From Streptomyces sp. NBC_00568 (GTDB taxonomy: Bacteria > Actinomycetota > Actinomycetes > Streptomycetales > Streptomycetaceae): a stretch of 64,000 bases of DNA. The stretch covers positions 2,657,001 through 2,721,000 of the forward strand of contig NZ_JAPENW010000001.1 in assembly GCF_026341855.1 (NCBI RefSeq). The letters are read 5' to 3'. This document shows positions 27,628-33,885 of the stretch, piece after piece. The position numbers were made by a program, and so were the translations under genes. Under the pieces are notes generated by a model that searched no databases, had not been told where the DNA came from, and saw only the letters and a list, made by a program, of their open reading frames with translations. Each line of letters begins with the position of its first letter. The stretch's first letter is position 1.

Positions 27628-28146
27628 ATGGGGACGAATGGATCGACCATGCTCGAACCCTTACGGCAGGGACTTCCGCCTCTCGATCCCGCGGCCGTGT
27701 CCAGCGCCGCCTCGTGCGCCTTGCCCGCCCGCTACGAAGCGGTGCGCGAGGCCCGGCAGTTCACCCGCGGCACGCTGGACCAGTGGGAGATAGGCGACCG
27801 TTTCGACGACGTCTGTCTGGTGGTCTCCGAACTCGTCACCAACGCCCTGCGGCACGCGCTGCCCTCGGACACGCCCCGCAAGGACGACCAAGGGCCGCCC
27901 GTACGGCTGCACTTGATGCGGTGGACCTCGCGTCTGGTGTGCGCGGTGCGCGACCCCAGCCATGACAGTCCGGTGGCCGGCGACTCGGACGACTTCTCTG
28001 CGGAGTCGGGGCGCGGCCTCTTCCTGGTCGACTCGTTCTCCGACAGCTGGGGCTGGCACCCGCTCGCCGGAACACTCAGCGGCAAGGTCGTGTGGGCGTT
28101 GTTCCGGCTGGGACCGCAGCCCCCGGCCGCGCTCCCCTCCGAATGA
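27628..28146 (+). CDS. RsbW/SpoIIAB-like ATP-binding protein (HATPase_c)
   Basis: The 172-residue protein carries the GHKL N-box VVSELVTNALRHAL and G-box SGRGLFLVDSFSDSWGWHP, but no phospho-acceptor or sensor domain, as in Streptomyces single-domain anti-sigma-like kinases. ATG at 27628 follows GGGAG; upstream in-frame ATGs are rejected. It sits between the HTH gene and the DUF397 gene and shares a promoter motif with the latter. Its target sigma or anti-sigma factor is unknown. Confidence 0.9.
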   Translation: MGTNGSTMLEPLRQGLPPLDPAAVSSAASCALPARYEAVREARQFTRGTLDQWEIGDRFDDVCLVVSELVTNALRHALPSDTPRKDDQGPPVRLHLMRWTSRLVCAVRDPSHDSPVAGDSDDFSAESGRGLFLVDSFSDSWGWHPLAGTLSGKVVWALFRLGPQPPAALPSE

Positions 28147-28147
28147 C

Positions 28148-28177
28148 GAACCGCGGCGCTTTTCGGCGCCGCGGTTC
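28148..28177. terminator. hairpin directly after the RsbW-like gene
   Basis: GAACCGCGGCGC and GCGCCGCGGTTC form a 12-bp perfect stem with a TTTTCG loop, beginning one base after the stop codon. Confidence 0.8.
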
Positions 28178-28313
28178 TACGCGCGTTACTGAACGGCGAG
28201 TGAGGTTTGTCCTCGATTGACGCCGACGTGCCCGCCGACATTCCCGGCGCCGGCACCGCTGCGGCCCGCACCCCTGCGGCCGACTCGCCCGAAACGGCCC
28301 GCGACCACGGCCG

Positions 28314-28598
28314 TCAGCCCGCGATCAGATGATCGAACTCGCCGTCCTTGATGCCCAGCAGCATCGCCTCGATCTCGGCACGTGTGTAGACGAGCGCGGG
28401 CCCCTCGGGGAACCGCGAATTCCGCACGGCCACGTCGCCACCGGGCAACCGCGCGAACTCCACGCAGGAACCCTGTGAGTTGCTGTGCCGACTCTTCTGC
28501 CAGGCGACGCCGTTCAGCTCGGTCGCGGCCATGCCGTTGTACACGTCTTCAGCCATGCCGTCGTACACGTCATCCACGTCGAACACGTCGTGGTCCAC
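28314..28598 (-). CDS. DUF397 small regulatory partner protein
   Basis: The 94-residue protein has the DUF397 core WQKSRHSNSQGSCVEFARLP, VAVRNSRFPEGPALVYT and EIEAMLLGIKDGEFDHL. DUF397 proteins bind and release their cognate WhiJ/Scr1-type HTH regulator. Before the core is an acidic 30-residue N-terminus with a duplicated DVYxGMA unit. GTG at 28598 follows GGGGAG. Its promoter carries motif copy B and a TATGAT -10. Confidence 0.92.
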   Translation of the reverse strand: MDHDVFDVDDVYDGMAEDVYNGMAATELNGVAWQKSRHSNSQGSCVEFARLPGGDVAVRNSRFPEGPALVYTRAEIEAMLLGIKDGEFDHLIAG

Positions 28599-28660
28599 AG
28601 GTCGCTCCCCGGTCGTGCAGTGGCTGAGGTGGCCATAGATGCAGTAGTCAACTGACTCGG

Positions 28661-28710
28661 ATCATAGCTCTGTTCATGTGCAGATGCATGGGCAGATGCA
28701 CGTGCACGCG
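28661..28710 (-). promoter_or_regulatory. DUF397 promoter with 31-bp motif copy B
   Basis: Copy B of the TGCA-rich motif occupies 28680-28710 and reads toward the gene on the minus strand. A TATGAT hexamer lies at 28666-28661, about 18 bp past the ATGCAT that ends the motif, so the motif covers the -35 position. Confidence 0.65.
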
Positions 28711-28803
28711 GGGTAGGCCTGCGGTTACAGCTTTTACCGGCACTTGACTACCGGCTGTCGTCCGCCCGACTACGGCCTGCAGCTCACCGAATTGCGGAAC
28801 GGA

Positions 28804-29268
28804 CTACATCCGGTCCAGCGCATTCCCCAGAGCTCGCATCACATGCGACCTCCAGCCCCCGTCCATGATCTTCCGCGCCATCATCTGTGCGGGATCGTCC
28901 GGATCGAATCCCTCGTGTACTAGGAAGAGACGCGTACCGCGCCCTTCCTGTTCCAGTGTCCAAGTAATGGTCCACTCGGCGGGACGGGAGGGGTCCGCGT
29001 CCGCCCACCGGACGCTCAGCATCCGCTCCCGCTCATAGGCGAGAACGCGCACGTCGACGGTGCCGGAGAAGTTCGTGTTGGGGCGCGGGACCGCGGTCAG
29101 TGCGTACCGGTGGCCGACCTCGAGCCGGAAGTTCTCGGACCCCGGCATCTGCCACTGCGCGAGCAGTTCGGGCTCGGTGAGGGCGCGCCAGACCTTGGCG
29201 GGCGGATGCGGCAGGAACTGGTCGACGCGGATGGTCGTGAGGTCGTCGTCCTCTGGGGCGGAGTTCAT
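28804..29268 (-). CDS. AHSA1/SRPBCC-family protein
   Basis: The 154-residue START-like domain shows LPHPPAKVWRALTEPELLAQW, then TFSGTVDVR-like strands, a central EWTITWTLEQEGRGTRLFLVHEGF, and the C-terminal GGWRSHVMRALGNAL. These proteins bind hydrophobic ligands in a deep cavity. ATG overlaps the arsR stop by 4 nt. The VOC-ArsR-AHSA1 operon order is common in actinobacteria and suggests one small-molecule response, ligand unknown. Confidence 0.92.
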   Translation of the reverse strand: MNSAPEDDDLTTIRVDQFLPHPPAKVWRALTEPELLAQWQMPGSENFRLEVGHRYALTAVPRPNTNFSGTVDVRVLAYERERMLSVRWADADPSRPAEWTITWTLEQEGRGTRLFLVHEGFDPDDPAQMMARKIMDGGWRSHVMRALGNALDRM

Positions 29269-29930
29269 GTCCCGGCATCATCGGGCATGCGATCCAGAAG
29301 ATCGCCGAGCCCCTTCAGCCGGTCGCGCCAGAACCGCTCGTACGGATGGAGCCAGTCCTGCACATCGGCGAGCGGGGCGGCCTCCAGACGGTAGATGCGC
29401 TGCCGGCCCGCGCGCTCCTCGGACACGAGTCCGGCCCCCCGGAGCACCTTGAGGTGTTCCGAGAGGCTGGGGCGCCGCATGGCGAAGTGATCGGCCAGGG
29501 CCTGGACGGGCTGGGGCCCCTGCTCGCGCAGCAGCCGGAGCACCTCGCGGCGGGTGGCGTTGGCGAGCGCGGCGAAGATCTGGTCCTCGCGGGCTCCGGC
29601 GGGAGTTCCGGTAGGAGTTCCGGCGGAAGCATCATCGTCAGGAACCTCGGCGGGGGCTCCGGCGGACGCTCCGGCAGGCGCCCCGGCGGAGGCGCCGGCC
29701 GGGACCCCGGCGGGGGCGCCGGCAGGGACCCCGGCAGTGGTACCGGCGGGGGCGCCGGCAGGGACCCTGGCAGTGGTTCCGGCGGGGGCGCCGGCGGAAG
29801 CCCCGTCCCCGACCGCCGAGGCGACCCCGGGTCCCGGGGCGGCATCGACTCCCGGGGCGACCCCGACTCCAGGGGCGGCATCGGCCTCAGTCCCGGCCTC
29901 GGTCCCGGCCCCGGTCCGGATCACAGTCAT
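29265..29930 (-). CDS. ArsR-family repressor with a long Ala/Gly/Pro repeat N-terminus
   Basis: The 221-residue protein has the ArsR winged helix at about residues 115-200: IFAALANATRREVLRLLREQ, PVQALADHFAMRRPSLSEHL and KVLRGAGLVSEERAGRQRIY. No metal-binding cysteines are present, so it is of the SdpR/non-metal type. About 110 residues before it are nothing but short A, G, P, T, V repeats (PAGTTAGVPAGAPAG style) from a 15-nt-periodic DNA repeat. The ATG at 29930 lacks a good ribosome-binding site. A shorter start close to the HTH is possible but none is well supported. It probably controls the operator at 30351-30401. Confidence 0.82.
   Translation of the reverse strand: MTVIRTGAGTEAGTEADAAPGVGVAPGVDAAPGPGVASAVGDGASAGAPAGTTARVPAGAPAGTTAGVPAGAPAGVPAGASAGAPAGASAGAPAEVPDDDASAGTPTGTPAGAREDQIFAALANATRREVLRLLREQGPQPVQALADHFAMRRPSLSEHLKVLRGAGLVSEERAGRQRIYRLEAAPLADVQDWLHPYERFWRDRLKGLGDLLDRMPDDAGT
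29640..29860 (-). repeat. 15-bp-periodic minisatellite inside the arsR coding region
   Basis: Reiterated units of about 15 bp (variants of GCCGGCGGGGGCGCC and GGGACCCCGGCAGTG on the plus strand) keep frame and encode AP/AG/VP pentapeptides. The tract separates the start codon from the ArsR domain. Confidence 0.6.
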
Positions 29931-29953
29931 GGCGCGCTCAGCACCCTTCGCTC

Positions 29954-30340
29954 CTACTCCGAGGCCGCTTCCAGGGCCTTCTCCGTGATCAGCATCAGAC
30001 TGTTGCCGTCCGGGTCGCGGAACGAGGCCATGCGGCCCCAGGGGAGGTCGTCGGGACCCTCCACCGCGACACCCGCGGCGGTGAGCCGCGCGCAGTCGGC
30101 GTCGACATCGGTCGTGACCAACATGATCCCCCGGGTCTCGCCGGGCGTGAAACTCCCCATGCCCGGACCCGAGAGCGTGAAGACGGTCTGCGCCCCCTCG
30201 GGCGCGACCTGGAGCCACCGGCCGGGCGGCATGTCCAGGTCGGCGGTGACCTGGAAACCGAGGACGTCCGCATAGAAGCGCAGGGCCCGGTCCTGGTCGG
30301 CGACGGGGAGGGTGATGAAGGAGGCGTGGGTGATGTTCAT
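29954..30340 (-). CDS. glyoxalase/VOC-superfamily protein
   Basis: The 128-residue protein has two beta-alpha-beta-beta-beta modules: ITHASFITLPVADQDRALRFYADVLGFQV and a second with RGIMLVTTDVDADCARLTAAG and MASFRDPDGNSLMLI. The conserved His, Gln and Glu positions are only partly metal-compatible, so binding rather than catalysis is possible. It is the first gene of the VOC-ArsR-AHSA1 operon (23-nt gap to arsR). The promoter geometry implies a leaderless message starting at or next to this ATG. Confidence 0.9.
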   Translation of the reverse strand: MNITHASFITLPVADQDRALRFYADVLGFQVTADLDMPPGRWLQVAPEGAQTVFTLSGPGMGSFTPGETRGIMLVTTDVDADCARLTAAGVAVEGPDDLPWGRMASFRDPDGNSLMLITEKALEAASE

Positions 30341-30348
30341 GGGACCGC

Positions 30349-30401
30349 AGCATAGGTAGGAGTTTCCCTACGCGTCAATCGTAGGGAAACTCCTACCTAT
30401 G
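30349..30401 (-). promoter_or_regulatory. promoter with 22-bp perfect inverted-repeat operator (probable ArsR sites)
   Basis: 30351-30372 and 30380-30401 are a perfect 22-bp inverted repeat with a 7-nt centre. Each arm itself contains the dyad GTAGG-N6-CCTAC. On the minus strand TTGACG (30378-30373) lies in the centre, the right arm fills the 18-bp spacer, and TATGCT (30354-30349) is the -10. Only 8 nt separate the -10 from the VOC ATG, so the mRNA should be leaderless. A repressor in the spacer arm would block the promoter. Confidence 0.72.
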
Positions 30402-30592
30402 GCGTTCCGTGGCAGGTGCTTGACGTGTCACCGCACCCGGACTCTCGCCCCCTCTCCGGTGTAGCCGCCCGGAGCCGGGGGAAGCCGCGTGAGCAAGCGC
30501 ACGAGGTTTCCCGCCGGGGGCTCGCGGGTCCTCCTGATAACTTGCTGCGACCGTCCGGGCGACCCGCATCCATCCCACCCTTGGGGGCTTCA

Positions 30593-31111
30593 GTGACTAC
30601 GGCGACCTTCCCGTCCCGCCCGGCACGCACCACGGCCGCGGCCGTGGGTCTGGCCGCGGCGCTCGCGCTGACCGGTTGCAGCAGCGGCGGCGACTCCGGG
30701 GACCCGTCGGCGAGCCCGAGCGCGTCCGCCACGGACGGCGCCGGTACGGGTGGCGCCGGTACCGGTGGCGGCTCCGGAAGCACGTCCTCGGCGGGCGGCA
30801 AGCTCCAGGGCAGCTGGCTCACCACCGCGGGCGGCAAGGCCGTGGTTCTGATGATCAACGGCAAGCAAGCGGGCCTCTTCGCGACCGGCGGCACCATGTG
30901 CAGCGGCACCTCGGCCGAGGAGGCGAACATGCGGATGATCCGCCTCACCTGCACGGACGGCAGCAAGAAGCGTGCCGTCGGCATGGTCGACTCCGTCAGC
31001 GGTACGACCCTGAAGGTCACCTGGGAGGGTGACCTCGGCCAGGAGACGTACACCAAGAGCGAGGGTGGGGAGCTGCCCACGGGACTGCCCACGGCGAGCC
31101 TGGGCTCCTGA
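30593..31111 (+). CDS. secreted lipoprotein, unknown function
   Basis: The 172-residue protein has a lipoprotein signal (RTTAAAVGLAAALALTGC, lipid Cys29), then a Ser/Gly/Thr-rich linker to about residue 70. A small beta-rich domain follows (LQGSWLTTAGGKAVVLMINGKQ, CSGTSAEEANMRMIRLTC) with two cysteines that could form a disulphide. GTG at 30593 follows GGGGG. I do not recognise the domain. A strong terminator follows at 31170. Confidence 0.85.
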   Translation: MTTATFPSRPARTTAAAVGLAAALALTGCSSGGDSGDPSASPSASATDGAGTGGAGTGGGSGSTSSAGGKLQGSWLTTAGGKAVVLMINGKQAGLFATGGTMCSGTSAEEANMRMIRLTCTDGSKKRAVGMVDSVSGTTLKVTWEGDLGQETYTKSEGGELPTGLPTASLGS

Positions 31112-31601
31112 TCCGGCAAGCCTGGGCTCCTGACCGGCGAGCCCGGCCGCCGATCCGGCGCACCCGACCGAGCGGACGGCCGAACCCCTGGGATTCGGCC
31201 GTCCGCTCAGTCGTTGCAGCCGATCGGCCCTCGGGCTCGGGCTCGGACGGCTCGGGCTCGGACCCGGGCTCGGACCCGGCTCGGGCTCGGACCCGGCTCG
31301 GACTCGGACCCGGCTCGGGCTCGGGCTCGGCTCGGACTCGGGCTCGGCTCGACTCCGGTTCCCTCTCCGGCTCCCGCTCAGGGTCAAGCTCAGGGTCAAG
31401 CTCAGGCTCGTACGATGGCCCACCCCCGAAAGAGCGATCCCCTTCGGCCCGGAGTCGGCTCATTCCGTCAGCGCGGGGAAGACCCTGGGACAAAAACGGG
31501 CGATATCGGTCCGGGGCGGGTGAACGGCCAGGGGTGCGCAACCTCGGTGGACCCGCGTGCGTGATGATCCATGCACATCGTCACGACCCCCAGGGGAACC
31601 C
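31112..31601. other. 490-nt spacer with terminator and hexamer-rich tract
   Basis: After the terminator at 31170-31208, bases 31219 to about 31412 are built from GGCTCG, GGACCC and later GCTCAGGGTCAA units. Open frames across it are compositional artefacts. The last ~150 nt (31440-31601) look like an ordinary promoter region for the next lipoprotein gene. Confidence 0.6.
31170..31208 (+). terminator. 15-bp perfect hairpin after the lipoprotein gene
   Basis: GAGCGGACGGCCGAA pairs with TTCGGCCGTCCGCTC around a 9-nt loop, 58 nt downstream of the stop codon. Confidence 0.75.
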
Positions 31602-32150
31602 ATGCGCGCTCTGCCCATCGCCGTCACCGTCCTCGCGGCGGCCCTCGCCCTGACCTCCTGCGACGACGGCGGTTCCAGCGACTCCGGGAAGTCCGGAGGC
31701 TCCTCCGCCCCCGCGAAGAAGGACACTGTCGCGGCCTGCGGGATCGGGGACACCGACATCCAGGTCGGTCCCGCGAACGCCGCCACGACCGCCGGGGACA
31801 CGGGCAACATCCCGGTCACCCTCACGAACAAGGGCGCCGCGTGCACCCTGAAGGGCTTCCCCAGCCTCTCCGTACAGGCGGGCGGCACCTCCGCGGACAT
31901 CGTCGCGGACGAATCCGCGCAGCCGGCCGAGCTGCCCCTCGCCAAGGGCGAGACCGCGTCCTTCACCATCACCTACGTCCGGGGCGCGGAAGGCGACGCG
32001 AAGACCCTCGCCGCGAAGACCCTGAAGATCGCCCTGCCCGGCGCCGACACCACCCAGGACTTCCCGTGGTCGTACGGCCCGGTCGCGGGCAAGGGATCGG
32101 CGAGCGAACCGAACGCCTCCGTGACGGCGTTCCAGCACGCGGGCGACTGA
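31602..32150 (+). CDS. lipoprotein with DUF4232-like domain
   Basis: The 182-residue protein starts MRALPIAVTVLAAALALTSC, so Cys20 is the lipidated residue. A Ser/Gly linker and an immunoglobulin-like beta domain follow (GNIPVTLTNKGAACTLKGFPSLSVQ, ELPLAKGETASFTITYV), typical of actinobacterial DUF4232 lipoproteins. ATG at 31602 follows AGGGGA; a 15-codon upstream extension is rejected. Function unknown. Confidence 0.88.
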   Translation: MRALPIAVTVLAAALALTSCDDGGSSDSGKSGGSSAPAKKDTVAACGIGDTDIQVGPANAATTAGDTGNIPVTLTNKGAACTLKGFPSLSVQAGGTSADIVADESAQPAELPLAKGETASFTITYVRGAEGDAKTLAAKTLKIALPGADTTQDFPWSYGPVAGKGSASEPNASVTAFQHAGD

Positions 32151-32180
32151 CGGCGGACGAACGCCCGCCCTGCCGGGCTC

Positions 32181-33308
32181 CTACGGGAGCGGGCGCCGGT
32201 CCCTGACCCGCGCCCGGTCCGCCGCCGCGGCACCCGCGTGCCATCCGGCCTCGTCGGTGACCCCACGTATCCGGGTCGTCACGGTCTCGGGGAACATCCG
32301 GTCCAGGTGGTCCGCGACCGCCACGTCGCGGGCCGCGAGCACCGGCAGCAACTCCCCCTCCGTGGCGGTCACCTGGCCCTCGGCGACCGACGCGAGCCGG
32401 TCGCCGATCCGGTGCGCGTAGGCGGCGAGGAACGACTGCCGGAAGGTCTTCGTGCGCTTGCGGCCACCCGCCCGCTGTGCCGCCTCCGCCTTCGTCATCG
32501 CCGCCGTGGCCTGCACGAGGAGCGAGGTGTAGAGCAGCTCGACCGCCTCCAGATCGGGTTCGAAGCCGACCACGGTCGAGAAGCCGAGGGCCTCGTTCCA
32601 CACGGCCCGGCAGCGGTTCGCACCGGCCACCGCGTCCAGGAGCACCGCCTTGGCCGTCTCGTACGGCGGCTCGACGCCGATCCGGCAGGCGCCGGGCGCG
32701 TCCTTCGCGTGGGTCCGGGCGGCGAGCAGCGCCTCGTCGATGCTGTGCCGCGCCATCAGCTCCTGCGCCTTGGCGCTGAGTGCCTCCGCCTCCTCCGGGA
32801 ACCCGGTCGCCTCCGCCTTCGCGAGCAGGGCGCGGATGCGGGTGAGCATGCGTGTCTCCTGCGGCGCGGCCGCCGTGGTCGCCGCCCGCGGCGCGTCCAG
32901 CGGCTCGATGGCGGGCAGGCGCAGGAGCAGACGGTAGAGCTCCAGGACGGCGGTGGCGCGGGAGAAGCGGTCGGTGCGGACGTCGTGGGGCTCGGCCTCC
33001 AGCTCGTCGAGCTGGGCCGCCCAGCGCGCGCCCCGGGCCGAGCGGTCCCCTTCCCGCTCCTTGAGGATCGAGGACGTCACCAGGCGTACGTGGACGTCGT
33101 CCAGGTCGCGCCGCACGATCCGTACGAGGTCGGCGGGCTGCCAGCCGCGCCGCCAGGCCGCCGCGACGAACTCCTCACCGCGCCGGGCGAGTTCGGCGTC
33201 GGAAGCCGGATCGGCTGCGAGCAGGGAGGCGCCGGTGTCGAGGGCCGATTCGGAGTCGGCGTAGAGGGCGGCCCCGAAGGCGCGCTCCACGATGCTGGAC
33301 GTACTCAT
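32181..33308 (-). CDS. DUF2786-domain protein
   Basis: The 375-residue soluble protein has a recognisable central DUF2786 segment, MLTRIRALLAKAEATGFPEEAEALSAKAQELMARHSID (residues ~155-192; the first half is the signature helix). After it comes a region similar to DUF7168 (AVLLDAVAGANRCRAVWNEALG, FRQSFLAAYAHRIGDRLA). Such proteins occur in actinobacteria and phages with no known activity. It is convergent with the lipoprotein gene across 30 nt. Confidence 0.88.
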   Translation of the reverse strand: MSTSSIVERAFGAALYADSESALDTGASLLAADPASDAELARRGEEFVAAAWRRGWQPADLVRIVRRDLDDVHVRLVTSSILKEREGDRSARGARWAAQLDELEAEPHDVRTDRFSRATAVLELYRLLLRLPAIEPLDAPRAATTAAAPQETRMLTRIRALLAKAEATGFPEEAEALSAKAQELMARHSIDEALLAARTHAKDAPGACRIGVEPPYETAKAVLLDAVAGANRCRAVWNEALGFSTVVGFEPDLEAVELLYTSLLVQATAAMTKAEAAQRAGGRKRTKTFRQSFLAAYAHRIGDRLASVAEGQVTATEGELLPVLAARDVAVADHLDRMFPETVTTRIRGVTDEAGWHAGAAAADRARVRDRRPLP

Positions 33309-33885
33309 TCCCCGATCGTGTCACGGGCCGGCCGGGTCCCCGAGGTATGGCCTGCCCCACCCCCGGGACGCCCCCTGGTGGTCGTGTCCGGGCGGCCGGC
33401 GGACGGTTCGCTGGAGCCATGCCGAACACCGCCGCGCGTCTCCGATCCCCCGCGCATCCCCGACCCCCCGCCGACCTCCAGCCCTCCGCACGCCTCCGGC
33501 CCTGCGCATGCCTCCGGCCTTCAGCGCGCCTCCAGCCTTCCGTACGCCTCCGATCCTCCGGACGGCTGCGGACCTACGTACGGCTCCGATCCTCCGTACG
33601 CCTCCAGACTTCCGCACGTCCCCAGACCTCCGCAGAGCACCGGACCTCCACATGTCCCCAGACCTCCGCACGGCACCGGACCTCCGCACGGCACCGGACC
33701 TCCGTACGGCACCGGGCCTCCGCACGGCACCGGACCTCCGTACGGCTCGGGTCCGCGAGCCGGGATCACCGGGGCGCCGTCCCGCCGGGCGGGGTGAGCT
33801 TGGATCGCCCGGCCGGGGAGGCCGGACCGGACAAGGAGGCCGGAGAAGGCCGGGCGGCCGGTGCGACCGGGGTGGAGTGGGTGTC
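33309..33885. other. 577-nt spacer dominated by an 18-bp tandem array
   Basis: Apart from the array at 33437-33742 there is only the promoter side of the DUF2786 gene (33309-33420) and about 140 nt of G-rich leader before the FtsX gene. Frames remain open through the array on both strands because the period is a multiple of three. I found no start, ribosome-binding site or conserved sequence to support a gene. Confidence 0.6.
33437..33742. repeat. 17-copy imperfect 18-bp tandem array
   Basis: Seventeen 18-bp units in unbroken register run from 33437, with a partial unit to about 33751. The consensus of the newest-looking (right-hand) copies is CGGCACCGGACCTCCGCA. Right-hand units differ by one or two bases while left-hand units are far more diverged, so the array seems to be growing at its right end. 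Confidence 0.8.

Noticed and set aside
31219..31420. SEPEPEP-type antisense reading frame
   Set aside because: Produced by GGCTCG/GGACCC hexamer repeats; no start signal and no conserved sequence.
33437..33742. CRISPR array
   Set aside because: Units are contiguous 18-mers with no unique spacers, and no cas genes are present.
33292..33885. In-frame 198-codon upstream extension of the FtsX protein
   Set aside because: The stretch is the 18-bp repeat array read as hexapeptides and overlaps the DUF2786 start; the FtsX sequence proper begins at GTG 33886.
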